A DNA stretch of 35,286 nucleotides from an uncultured Selenomonadaceae bacterium (GTDB taxonomy: Bacteria > Bacillota > Negativicutes > Selenomonadales > Selenomonadaceae): positions 1 through 35,286 of the forward strand of contig CAJOIA010000017.1 of assembly GCA_905234505.1 (NCBI GenBank), read 5' to 3'. Positions 1-10,782 of the stretch are shown in pieces. How positions within the stretch are numbered: position 1 is the first letter of the stretch; every line of letters starts with the position of its first letter. The notes under the pieces are model-generated. The model saw nothing but the letters and a program-made list of their open reading frames with translations. It was not told the origin of the DNA and ran no database searches. A program made the translations under genes and the position numbers.

Positions 1-97
1 GGAAGCACCTGTTCCCATACCGAACACAGAAGTTAAGCACTCATACGCCGATGGTACTTAGTTGGTGACGACTTGGAAGAGTAGGTATTCGCCAGTT
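1..97 (+). rRNA. rrf: 5S ribosomal RNA, 3' portion (5' end outside window)
   Basis: CACCTGTTCCCATACCGAACACAGAAGTTAAGC ... GATGGTACTT ... GAGTAGGTATTCGCC is the conserved 5S core and 3' end; followed directly by tRNAs. Confidence 0.9.
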
Positions 98-110
98 AAC
101 AAATCTTAAC

Positions 111-136
111 GACTTTGAGCTTAACGGTTCAAAGTC
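111..136 (+). terminator. Stem-loop between 5S rRNA and tRNA-His (terminator or processing stem)
   Basis: GACTTTGA(111-118)...TCAAAGTC(129-136), followed by AATTTCTTT. Confidence 0.5.
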
Positions 137-150
137 AATTTCTTTAAAAT

Positions 151-226
151 GGCGGCTCTGGTGAAGTGGTTAACACGTCGGATTGTGGCTCCGATATGCG
201 TGGGTTCGATCCCCACGAGTCGCCCC
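151..226 (+). tRNA. tRNA-His (anticodon GTG)
   Basis: Cloverleaf: GGCGGCTCTGGTGAAGTGGTTAACACGTCGGATTGTGGCTCCGATATGCGTGGGTTCGATCCCCACGAGTCGCCC; anticodon GTG, GGTTCGATCC T-loop. Confidence 0.93.
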
Positions 227-228
227 AT

Positions 229-304
<76 letters not shown>

Positions 305-318
305 CTTAAAAAATTCAA

Positions 319-346
319 GTCCTGCCAGCGCGGCGGGGCTTTTTTA
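319..346 (+). terminator. Rho-independent terminator after tRNA genes
   Basis: CCTGCC-AGCGC-GGCGGGG stem followed by CTTTTTT. Confidence 0.7.
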
Positions 347-394
347 ATTTAACTTGCCACAAAAACTTGAATATGTTAAACTTTCGCGGGTTAA

Positions 395-2410
<2,016 letters not shown>

Positions 2411-2411
2411 A

Positions 2412-3119
2412 ATGTTATCGACAAATAGACAGGCACTGGCTGACGGATTCCGCGACGGCATTCCAATAGGATTAGGTTATTTTGTAGTTTCATTCACGCT
2501 TGGAATTACGGCGAAACACGCGGGCTTGAATCCATTTCAAGGCTTTTTGGCAAGCTTGCTGAATAATGCTTCTGCGGGCGAATACGCGGGCTTTACAGTC
2601 ATTGCAGCTGACGCGCCATATATTGAAATTGCGATAATCACGCTGGTTGCAAACGCGCGCTATCTGTTAATGAGCACAGTTATGAGTCAAAAATTTTCGC
2701 CTGATACGCCATTTTACCACAGAATATTTGTCGGCTTCGACGTGACAGATGAAATTTTCGGCATTAGCATTGCGCGTAAAGGTTGGCTGAATCCATTTTA
2801 CAATTACGGCGCGATGTTAACGGCTTTACCAGGTTGGTCAATCGGCACGGCGCTGGGAATAATCGCGGGAAATGTTTTGCCACTTTCAGCAGTCAGCGCG
2901 CTTTCTGTGGCGTTGTACGGAATGTTTTTAGCAATAATAATACCGCCTGCGCGAAAAGATAAAGTCATAGGCGCGGCAGTGGCGATAAGTTTTGCAATGA
3001 GCTTTTTAGCAGAAACATTCTTAAGCGAAATATCGGCAGGAACGCGGACGATTATTTTAACAGTGGTAATAGCGGGCGCAGCGGCATTGCTTCACCCCGT
3101 CACGGAGAAAAATAAATGA
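2412..3119 (+). CDS. azlC: AzlC family branched-chain amino acid exporter subunit
   Basis: AFRDGIPIGLGYFVVSFTLGI-like start, LLNNASAGEYAGF, NARYLLMS; multi-TM; followed by AzlD-like ORF. Confidence 0.88.
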   Translation: MLSTNRQALADGFRDGIPIGLGYFVVSFTLGITAKHAGLNPFQGFLASLLNNASAGEYAGFTVIAADAPYIEIAIITLVANARYLLMSTVMSQKFSPDTPFYHRIFVGFDVTDEIFGISIARKGWLNPFYNYGAMLTALPGWSIGTALGIIAGNVLPLSAVSALSVALYGMFLAIIIPPARKDKVIGAAVAISFAMSFLAETFLSEISAGTRTIILTVVIAGAAALLHPVTEKNK

Positions 3120-3328
3120 AAGTTTTAATTTACGCTGTGCCGTCATTAGCGCTAATCGGTTTCGCCGCCACAACAATATTAAATTGGTTGCATTATGCAG
3201 AATACGTTGAAAGTGGAGGCTCTGCGCCATTTTCAGCGTTTGTTTTTGCGAATGTGATTTTGTATTTAATTCCTGCGGCGGTCGTGACTTTGACGCTGTT
3301 TTTGATTCGGCGCATTTTCGGGAGTTAA
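3116..3328 (+). CDS. Small two-TM hydrophobic protein of unknown function between azlC and azlD
   Basis: 70 aa ORF overlapping the azlC stop (ATGA) and ending 4 nt before azlD; MKVLIYAVPSLALIGFAATTILNW...FANVILYLIPAAVVTLTLFLIRRIF. Confidence 0.7.
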   Translation: MKVLIYAVPSLALIGFAATTILNWLHYAEYVESGGSAPFSAFVFANVILYLIPAAVVTLTLFLIRRIFGS

Positions 3329-3332
3329 TAAA

Positions 3333-3641
3333 ATGACGCACGAAATTTATATTTATATCTTAATAATGAGCGCAGTGACATTGGCGATAAAAATTTTGCC
3401 GCTGACGTTGATTCGCGGCGAAATAAAAAATGTGACATTGCGCTCGTTCCTGTATTATGTTCCGTACGTGACGCTGGCAGTAATGACATTTCCGGCGATA
3501 ATTTATGCGACACAGTCAAAAATTTCTGGCGGGTTGGCATTGCTGATTGGAATAGCAACGGCATTTTTCGGCGCGAGTTTATTCCAAGTGGCGGTTTTAT
3601 GTTGCGCGGTTGTTTTTATTAGTGAATTGTTTTTGATTTGA
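3333..3641 (+). CDS. azlD: AzlD family branched-chain amino acid transport subunit
   Basis: ILIMSAVTLAIKILPLTLIRGEIKNVTLRSFLYYVPYVTLAVMTFPAI is typical of AzlD; adjacent to azlC. Confidence 0.85.
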   Translation: MTHEIYIYILIMSAVTLAIKILPLTLIRGEIKNVTLRSFLYYVPYVTLAVMTFPAIIYATQSKISGGLALLIGIATAFFGASLFQVAVLCCAVVFISELFLI

Positions 3642-3650
3642 GGAATGATT

Positions 3651-4058
3651 ATGTCTGAAAATGAAAATCGAGCTGAGCTGGAAGAATTTATTAAGCGGTT
3701 TGTCAGCGAGTGCCACCAAAAAAATTATAGCGGGCTGGCAGTAGCAATGCCTGCCGACGAAAAAAAATCTCAAATTGGAATTTCAACGAATTATATTGAC
3801 GCTGTTTATTTGTTAAGGACGGTTTTGCATAAATTGCAGGAAGTCACGGGAATTTCCTCAATTTTGCTTGCAACGCACCTTGCGCTATCAATTGCGATTT
3901 TGGATATTGACGCAAGCCGCGATGAACCGATTGAAAAAATTGACAGTGCACTTTTAGAAAAGGCGTCAAATATCGTTCGGAGTTATATCGATATTCAGCT
4001 GGCAAAAACTCGCTTGGAAGAAGCGCGCAACTTCAATTACAATCCGATTTTGCAGTGA
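3651..4058 (+). CDS. Conserved hypothetical protein
   Basis: ORF in operon context; alternative start at 3645; no recognisable domain. Confidence 0.65.
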   Translation: MSENENRAELEEFIKRFVSECHQKNYSGLAVAMPADEKKSQIGISTNYIDAVYLLRTVLHKLQEVTGISSILLATHLALSIAILDIDASRDEPIEKIDSALLEKASNIVRSYIDIQLAKTRLEEARNFNYNPILQ

Positions 4059-4069
4059 GAGGTGTCGCG

Positions 4070-5020
4070 GTGGATATAGAGTATTTGCTGTGGTTACAAG
4101 GACTGCGCGAAAGTTGGGGAGCGAATGCAGAATTTATCGCAACGCTCATAACAAACATACCGAAAAGCCCGCTGTCGGCACTGATACCAGGAATATTATT
4201 TTGGTGCATAAATAAACGCGCCGGAGTTTTTTTGTTAATGGTAGCGGCGTTTGGGCGCTTGCTGAATGTATTAATAAAAGATACAGCTTGCGTCTATCGC
4301 CCATGGGTTTTGGATTCAGCAGTGCAACCAGCGACTGAGGCACTTGAAAAGGCAAGCAGCTATTCAATGCCAAGTGGACATACACAGGGCGTAATGGCGA
4401 TTTATGGCGGGCTGGCGTATTTTTACAGGCGAAAATTCCCGCGTTTGATAATTCCCTGCGCGATGATAATTTTGGCGGTGGGATTTTCAAGAAACTTTTT
4501 GGGCGTGCATACCCCGCAAGACGTTTTAGTAGCAATAATTGAAACATTCGCCGTAATGTTCATAGCTGAAAAAATTCTAGACGCCTCAGCAAAAGATAAA
4601 AAATACACGGTGATGGCATTTGCGGCAGGAATAATTTTCAGCGTGGCGGCGGCACTATTCATAATGCTGAAATCTTATCCAATGGATTATTTAAATGGTC
4701 AAGTCATAGTTTCGCCCTTGCGCGCGGTGATTGATTCACTTGATAGTATCGGAGGCGTGGCGGGCTTTTTAATCGGCTTGCCGCTGGAAAACCATTTTGT
4801 AAACTTCACCACAAACGTTGACAGGGCGACGAAAATTCGGCGAATAATAATCGGCGGCGTGGTAGGCGGTGCGGCGATGACCTTACTTTACGCACTGAAA
4901 GTTTTCAGCAACATTGCAATTTATGAATTTTGTAAAGGATTTTTGCCGCTAATAGCGATAATTTTTTTAGCACCGCTGGCATTCAGTTTTGTTGAGAAGC
5001 GAGTTAAATTCAGAAGGTAA
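4070..5020 (+). CDS. PAP2 superfamily membrane phosphatase (possible start 4055)
   Basis: Split phosphatase motif: KDTACVYRPW, SYSMPSGHTQG, SRNFLGVHTPQDV; multi-TM. Confidence 0.85.
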   Translation: MDIEYLLWLQGLRESWGANAEFIATLITNIPKSPLSALIPGILFWCINKRAGVFLLMVAAFGRLLNVLIKDTACVYRPWVLDSAVQPATEALEKASSYSMPSGHTQGVMAIYGGLAYFYRRKFPRLIIPCAMIILAVGFSRNFLGVHTPQDVLVAIIETFAVMFIAEKILDASAKDKKYTVMAFAAGIIFSVAAALFIMLKSYPMDYLNGQVIVSPLRAVIDSLDSIGGVAGFLIGLPLENHFVNFTTNVDRATKIRRIIIGGVVGGAAMTLLYALKVFSNIAIYEFCKGFLPLIAIIFLAPLAFSFVEKRVKFRR

Positions 5021-5030
5021 GGGACATGCA

Positions 5031-5612
5031 ATGAATACTAGATTTACGAAAAAGCTTGCGAATCGAAAGGCAATTATGAACGCGGCAATTCACGAATTTA
5101 AAGCAAATGGCTTTGCTGATACGGCGGTTGCTGACATTACAAAAACTGCGGGGCTTGGCGTCGGTACTTTTTATAATTATTTCAACTCGAAAGAAGAAGC
5201 GTTGATGGCAATTGTCAAGGAACTTTTTAAGCAAGTTGAAGAAAATGTTAAATTTATGGCGCGTGAAAATTCTTCGACGCTGAAACTTTTGGAATTTTGC
5301 AGTATGAGCACTGCGCGATTGATTGACGAAAATAGATTTATCCTGCCGATGTTCAAAAGTGCGATTGAGCGCTCGGATAAACCGGAAAATCTGCCTAAAA
5401 ATTTGTCGCCGGAATTTAAAAAAATTTTTGAGGAGATAATTCAGCGCGGGCAAAGCCTCAATGAAATTCGTCGAGATATCCCCATTGATATAATTTCTGA
5501 AATGTTTCATTCGATTTATCAGGCGGCGGCGTTTAGTAAATTAAATATGCCGTTTCAAGAAAATATCCGGCTGAAAATCAAAATTCTATTGGACGGTATA
5601 AAAAATGATTAG
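5031..5612 (+). CDS. TetR/AcrR family transcriptional regulator
   Basis: N-terminal HTH RKAIMNAAIHEFKANGFADTAVADITKTAGLGVGTFYNYFNSKEEAL. Confidence 0.92.
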   Translation: MNTRFTKKLANRKAIMNAAIHEFKANGFADTAVADITKTAGLGVGTFYNYFNSKEEALMAIVKELFKQVEENVKFMARENSSTLKLLEFCSMSTARLIDENRFILPMFKSAIERSDKPENLPKNLSPEFKKIFEEIIQRGQSLNEIRRDIPIDIISEMFHSIYQAAAFSKLNMPFQENIRLKIKILLDGIKND

Positions 5613-6780
5613 CGTTACGAAATTGCTATTTGCGAAAAATTATTTTGGCGATAGCCTGAGATATACAAAAACTGCGCGAGAAATGAAAAACGGCACAGCT
5701 GAAGGCGTTGGACCGGTTATTGTATGGAACTCGACTCGCACCTGCAATTTGAAATGCCGCCATTGCTATATGAATTCAGATTCGCGCAGATATACCGATG
5801 AATTGACAACGGCTGAGGCGAAAAAATTTATCGCTGACCTTGCTGATTTTAAAGTGCCGGTGCTGTTATTTTCTGGTGGCGAACCATTAATGCGCGATGA
5901 TTTTTTTGAACTGGCGAAATACGCAGCGGCTAAAAATATTCGCCCAACACTTTCAACGAACGGCACATTGATAACGCGCGAGGTTGCTGAAAAAATAAAA
6001 AACATCGGCGTGGGTTATGTTGGAATTTCGCTTGACGGACTGCGCGAGGTTAATGATAAATTTCGCGGCGTAGCAGGCGCATATGAACGAGCGCTGAATG
6101 GCATTAAAAATTGCGTGGCAGTTGGTCAGCGCGTGGGTTTGCGATTTACAATCAATCGGCACAATTTCAACGAGCTAGATAAAATTTTTGACTTTATCGA
6201 GGCGGAAAAGATTAATCGCGTGTGCTTTTATCATTTGGTGTACAGCGGGCGCGGTAGTGCTATGGTTGACGAAGATTTAACACCAACTGAATCGCGTGCG
6301 GCAATGGATAAAATTATTTCTCGCACGAAAGATTTTGAGCGGCGCGGGCTTGAAAAGGAAATTTTGACTGTCGATAATCATTGCGACGGCGTTTACATAT
6401 ATTTAAAAGCTCTGCGCGACGGCGATATTGAAACAGCAGCGCAGATTAAAAAATTTATAGCTATGAATGGCGGCAATCGTTCGGGCATTGCGTTTGGTGA
6501 AGTTGACCCCGCCGGTTATGTTCACCCCGACCAATTTACGCAGCATCATACTTTTGGAAACGTTCGCGAGCGGAAATTTGGTGATATTTGGACTGATACG
6601 ACCAATCCAATAATGGCGGGTTTAAAAAATCGCAAGCCGCTACTCAATGGGCGTTGTGCCGCGTGCAAATTTCTTGACAACTGCAATGGCAATTTTCGCA
6701 CTCGCGCAGAAGCCAAAATCGGCGATTTTTGGGCGGCAGATCCGGCGTGTTATTTAACTGACGAGGAGATTTTATTGTGA
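5605..6780 (+). CDS. nirJ1: Radical SAM/SPASM protein, NirJ1-like (heme d1/alternative heme pathway family)
   Basis: CNLKCRHCYM radical SAM motif, FSGGEPLMR, C-terminal CAACKFLDNCNGNFRTRAEAKIGDFWAADPAC. Confidence 0.75.
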   Translation: MISVTKLLFAKNYFGDSLRYTKTAREMKNGTAEGVGPVIVWNSTRTCNLKCRHCYMNSDSRRYTDELTTAEAKKFIADLADFKVPVLLFSGGEPLMRDDFFELAKYAAAKNIRPTLSTNGTLITREVAEKIKNIGVGYVGISLDGLREVNDKFRGVAGAYERALNGIKNCVAVGQRVGLRFTINRHNFNELDKIFDFIEAEKINRVCFYHLVYSGRGSAMVDEDLTPTESRAAMDKIISRTKDFERRGLEKEILTVDNHCDGVYIYLKALRDGDIETAAQIKKFIAMNGGNRSGIAFGEVDPAGYVHPDQFTQHHTFGNVRERKFGDIWTDTTNPIMAGLKNRKPLLNGRCAACKFLDNCNGNFRTRAEAKIGDFWAADPACYLTDEEILL

Positions 6781-7790
6781 TAGTTTCTTGGAATACGACG
6801 AACGCCTGTAATATGTATTGCGCGCATTGTTACCGCGACGCCGGCTGTAAGGCTGAAGAAGAACTTTCAACTGCCGAAGCTAAGGAACTTTTAAACCAAA
6901 TCGCTCGCGCAGGTTTCAAGATCATGATATTTTCTGGCGGCGAACCGTTAATGCGTCCCGATATTTTAGATTTAGTGAAACACGCGGCGGCTTTGAAATT
7001 AATTCCGGTATTTGGCACGAATGGCACATTGATAACGCAAAAAATAGCTGCTGATTTGAAAGAGGCGGGCGCAAAAGCTATGGGAATTTCTTTAGATTCA
7101 CTTGACGCCAATAAACACGATAAATTTCGTGCGTTCCAAAATGCATGGGCGGGCGCTGTCGAAGGTATGAAAAATTGTCGCGCAGTAGGTTTGCCTTTTC
7201 AAATTCATACAACGGTAATGGATTGGAACAGCGACGAATTGGAAGCGCTAACTGATTTTGCTGTCGAAATCGGAGCAAAGGCGCATCACTTTTTCTTTTT
7301 GGTGCCAACCGGCAGAGCCGCTACAATCGAAGAAGAATCCCTTCGCGCAGAAGAATATGAATCGGTTTTGACGCGAATTTTAAAAAAACAGCAGAAAGTT
7401 TCAATAGAACTTAAGCCCACCTGCGCGCCGCAATTTATTAGAATCCTTGACCAGCTCGGTATGGCTTCCAGATTTAAACGCGGTTGCCTTGCAGGGCTGT
7501 CTTATTGTATAATTAGCCCGCGCGGTAAAGTTCAACCCTGCGCCTATTTGAATATGGAACTCGGCGACGTTCGACAGACGCCTTTTGACGAAATTTGGAA
7601 AAATAATCCGATTTTAAAAAAGTTGCGGACACTTGACTATAGCGGAAATTGCGGCGGTTGTCAGTACAAAAATAAATGCGGCGGTTGCAGAGCGCGCGCG
7701 GCAATTTATCACGGAGGCGATTTTATGAACGCTGAGCCGTGGTGCAAAGGAGGGATTCACGTTGAAGAAAATTACTATGCTGAAAATTGA
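6777..7790 (+). CDS. nirJ2: Radical SAM/SPASM protein, NirJ2-like (GTG start overlapping upstream stop)
   Basis: CNMYCAHCYRDAG, FSGGEPLMRPD, CISPRGKVQPCAYL-type SPASM, CGGCQYKNKCGGCRARA. Confidence 0.75.
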   Translation: MIVSWNTTNACNMYCAHCYRDAGCKAEEELSTAEAKELLNQIARAGFKIMIFSGGEPLMRPDILDLVKHAAALKLIPVFGTNGTLITQKIAADLKEAGAKAMGISLDSLDANKHDKFRAFQNAWAGAVEGMKNCRAVGLPFQIHTTVMDWNSDELEALTDFAVEIGAKAHHFFFLVPTGRAATIEEESLRAEEYESVLTRILKKQQKVSIELKPTCAPQFIRILDQLGMASRFKRGCLAGLSYCIISPRGKVQPCAYLNMELGDVRQTPFDEIWKNNPILKKLRTLDYSGNCGGCQYKNKCGGCRARAAIYHGGDFMNAEPWCKGGIHVEENYYAEN

Positions 7791-8043
7791 AGGTTGTCCA
7801 TATTGCGAGCAGGCATATAAAGCCATCGAAAAAATCAAAGCTTCGAATAAAGAATTTGCGGCGGTTGAAGTTGAAATAATCGATGAAAATTTGCAACCGG
7901 AGCTTGCGTCGAAATATGGCAAGGACTATTATTATGTTCCAAGTATGTTTGTCGAAGATAAAAAAATTTATGAAGCCCACCCAGGTGAATCTTACGACGA
8001 ATGCTTTGCCAATGTGCAAAAAGTTTTTCAAGCCGCTGTTTAA
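7762..8043 (+). CDS. Thioredoxin/glutaredoxin-like protein with CPYC active site
   Basis: MLKIEGCPYCEQAYKAI ... YYYVPSMFVEDKKIYEAHPGE (cis-Pro region); TTG start, ORF overlaps nirJ2. Confidence 0.82.
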   Translation: MKKITMLKIEGCPYCEQAYKAIEKIKASNKEFAAVEVEIIDENLQPELASKYGKDYYYVPSMFVEDKKIYEAHPGESYDECFANVQKVFQAAV

Positions 8044-8058
8044 ATGGAGGAATTTTAA

Positions 8059-9072
8059 ATGATAGTAGTAATGTCGCCGCTTGCGACCAAAGAAAATCTT
8101 GAAAATGTCGTTAAAAAACTCGAATCACTGAATTTGCGCACTCACCTTTCAACCGGCGATGAAAGAACGATCGTCGGCGTCATTGGCGACAAAAAAATTA
8201 TTGCCAACCTCGAAATGGAAATGATGGCGGGCGTTGAAAAAACAGTTCGCATTACTGAAAAATATAAATTGGTCAGCCGCGATTTTCACCCGCAAGATAC
8301 CGTGATTGACGTGGACGGCGTTAAAATTGGCGGCAATGAAATTGTTGTAATGGCTGGACCTTGCGCAGTCGAGAGCCTTGAACAACTGCGCGAGGCTGCT
8401 GAAGCTGTTAAAAAATCCGGCGCTAAAATTTTGCGCGGCGGCGCTTATAAACCGCGCACTTCCCCCTATGATTTTCAAGGGCTTGGTGAGGAAGGTTTAA
8501 AACTTTTGCGTCAAGTGGCGGACGAATTTGATATGAAAGTAGTTACTGAAGTCGTTGACCGCGAAGATATTCCGATTATGGAAGATTACGCTGATATTTT
8601 ACAAGTCGGCGCGCGCAATATGCAAAATTTCCAAATGCTTAAGGCGCTCGGCAAAGCTAAAAAGCCGATTATGTTAAAGCGCGGACTTTCAGCGACAATT
8701 AGCGAATGGCTTAACGCGGCGGAATATATTATGAACGGCGGCAATGAAAATGTTATGTTCTGCGAGCGCGGAATCAGAACCTACGAAACTTTTACCAGAA
8801 ATACATTTGATTTATCAGCAGTGGCGGCGATTAAAGAATTGTCGCATTTGCCGATAGTGGCAGATCCTTCACACGGCACAGGACGCCGCCCAATGGTTGC
8901 TCCAATGGCTAGGGCGGCGATAGCGGCGGGTGCAGACGCCCTTATGATAGAAGTACACCCTCACCCCGAAAAAGCGTGGTCTGACGGCAACCAGTCGCTT
9001 ACACCGGCAGATTTTCAAGCATTAATGGCAAATTTGGGCGATATTGCAAAGGCAGTTGGTCGCACGTTATGA
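8059..9072 (+). CDS. aroF: 3-deoxy-7-phosphoheptulonate synthase (AroF-type, beta/KDO8PS-like)
   Basis: MAGPCAVESLEQL, GGAYKPRTSPYDFQGLGEEGL, QVGARNMQNF, PIMLKRG, ADPSHGTGRR, MIEVHPHPEKAWSDGNQSL. Confidence 0.95.
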   Translation: MIVVMSPLATKENLENVVKKLESLNLRTHLSTGDERTIVGVIGDKKIIANLEMEMMAGVEKTVRITEKYKLVSRDFHPQDTVIDVDGVKIGGNEIVVMAGPCAVESLEQLREAAEAVKKSGAKILRGGAYKPRTSPYDFQGLGEEGLKLLRQVADEFDMKVVTEVVDREDIPIMEDYADILQVGARNMQNFQMLKALGKAKKPIMLKRGLSATISEWLNAAEYIMNGGNENVMFCERGIRTYETFTRNTFDLSAVAAIKELSHLPIVADPSHGTGRRPMVAPMARAAIAAGADALMIEVHPHPEKAWSDGNQSLTPADFQALMANLGDIAKAVGRTL

Positions 9073-9950
9073 AATTGGCGATTATTGGCGTAGGTTTAAT
9101 TGGCGGCTCATTGGGGCTTTGTTTAAAAAATAAACTCGGCGATAAAATTTTCATTAGCGGGCTTTGTCGTACTGAAAAATCTATGCAAGCAGCGCTGAAA
9201 TTGGGCGCGGTGGATTTTGCAGATTCTGAAATTGAAAAAGTTGTGCAGGACGCCGATATCATTTATTTAAGCCCGCCGGTTTTGCAAATTGTGCCGATGG
9301 TTAAAAAAATTCTGCCGTACCTAAAAGCCGGTGCAATTTTGACTGACGCTGGCAGTACTAAAAAATTTATCTGGCAAGAATTGAAAAAAATTTTGCCGCC
9401 CGATATTTATTACATTGCCGGACACCCCATGACTGGTCGCGAAAAATCCGGCGTGACTGCCGCCCAAGCTGATTTATTTAAAAATAAGGCTTACGTAATT
9501 ATCGAAAATACCGACGCACCTGCTGAGGCTTACGAAAAATTAATGAGCCTGCTCCGATTGACTGAGGCTAAATTTATTCCGCTGGACATTGAAAAGCACG
9601 ATCGCTGCGCGGCGATTATTAGTCACGTTCCTCATTTGACGGCGGCGGCTTTGGTTATTCTTTTAAATCGCGCAGGTGACGACCTTGATTCTTGCTTGAA
9701 ATTAATTGGCGGCGGTTTCAAAGACACTACGCGCATTGCCAGTTCCAACGCCGATATGTGGGCTGATATCTGTATGACGAATGCCGACGCAATTTCATCA
9801 AATCTGCGCGAATTACAAAAAATTTTGAGCGAAGTTATAAATGCGGTTGATAATCACGACCGACAATTTATTTACGATTATTTTACAAAGTCGAAAGAAC
9901 GACGTGACGCAATTTTAGAAACAGTCGAACGTAAATTTGACCCGAACTAA
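9069..9950 (+). CDS. tyrA: Prephenate dehydrogenase
   Basis: LAIIGVGLIGGSLGL Rossmann, SPPVLQIVPMVKKI, LTDAGSTK, GHPMTGREKSGV; overlaps aroF by 4 nt. Confidence 0.93.
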   Translation: MKLAIIGVGLIGGSLGLCLKNKLGDKIFISGLCRTEKSMQAALKLGAVDFADSEIEKVVQDADIIYLSPPVLQIVPMVKKILPYLKAGAILTDAGSTKKFIWQELKKILPPDIYYIAGHPMTGREKSGVTAAQADLFKNKAYVIIENTDAPAEAYEKLMSLLRLTEAKFIPLDIEKHDRCAAIISHVPHLTAAALVILLNRAGDDLDSCLKLIGGGFKDTTRIASSNADMWADICMTNADAISSNLRELQKILSEVINAVDNHDRQFIYDYFTKSKERRDAILETVERKFDPN

Positions 9951-9963
9951 TAAATTTTCTCGG

Positions 9964-9989
9964 CGCGGTTTAAAGCCGCGTTTTTTTTT
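9964..9989 (+). terminator. Rho-independent terminator after tyrA
   Basis: CGCGG-tttaaag-CCGCG followed by TTTTTTTTT. Confidence 0.85.
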
Positions 9990-10085
9990 GCATTAAATTT
10001 TGATTAAAAATGCGCGGAAATTCTTCACAGCAGAAATTTTTTGTTGTATCATTATCGCAGTTGATTTTGAGGAGAGTGCATTTTT

Positions 10086-10772
10086 ATGAGCGGCAAAACT
10101 AAAATTTTGATTGTGGAAGATGAACCGGATATTGCTAAATTTTTGAAGAGACTTCTGGATATGAAAGGCTATCAAACGGCGGTTGAGCATAACGGACGGC
10201 GCGCTTATGAAAGAATTATTCAAGAGCGATATGATTTAGTTCTGCTCGATGTAATGTTGCCGGAAATGGACGGATTTGAAATCTGCCAAAGAGTCCGCGA
10301 AATTAGCGACGTGCCAATAATTATGTTGACTGCGCGAGGCGAAATTGAAAACAAAATTCAAGGACTAAAAATGGGCGCGTATGACTACGTAACCAAACCG
10401 TTTGATTCAACTGAATTGCTGTTGCGAATTGAAGGAATGATCGAGCGCACAAAAAATCTCCCGCGTCCAGAGACCAAACGCCTTGTAGTCGGCAATATAA
10501 TTTTGTACCCCGACCGCTATGAGGTAACAGTTAAAGGCAAAATCGTCGATTTGACGCCTAAAGAATTTGATTTGCTGAAATTTCTCATTGAAAATAAACC
10601 AAACGTTATGAGCCGTGATAGCATTTTGCAAAATGTTTGGGGTTATGACTACGACGGCGGCACAAATGTTGTTGACGTTTACATTCGATACTTGCGCGCG
10701 AATATCGAAGAAAAATTTAATGAGCGTCATATTCACACGGTACGCGGAGTTGGTTATTCCATTCGCGATTAG
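10086..10772 (+). CDS. OmpR/PhoB-family response regulator
   Basis: ILIVEDEPDIAKFL, LVLLDVMLPEMDGFEICQ, TARG, YVTKPFD; C-terminal winged helix LTPKEFDLLKFL...VDVYIRYLRANIE...TVRGVGYSIRD. Confidence 0.96.
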   Translation: MSGKTKILIVEDEPDIAKFLKRLLDMKGYQTAVEHNGRRAYERIIQERYDLVLLDVMLPEMDGFEICQRVREISDVPIIMLTARGEIENKIQGLKMGAYDYVTKPFDSTELLLRIEGMIERTKNLPRPETKRLVVGNIILYPDRYEVTVKGKIVDLTPKEFDLLKFLIENKPNVMSRDSILQNVWGYDYDGGTNVVDVYIRYLRANIEEKFNERHIHTVRGVGYSIRD

Positions 10773-10782
10773 GGCGGTTTAA

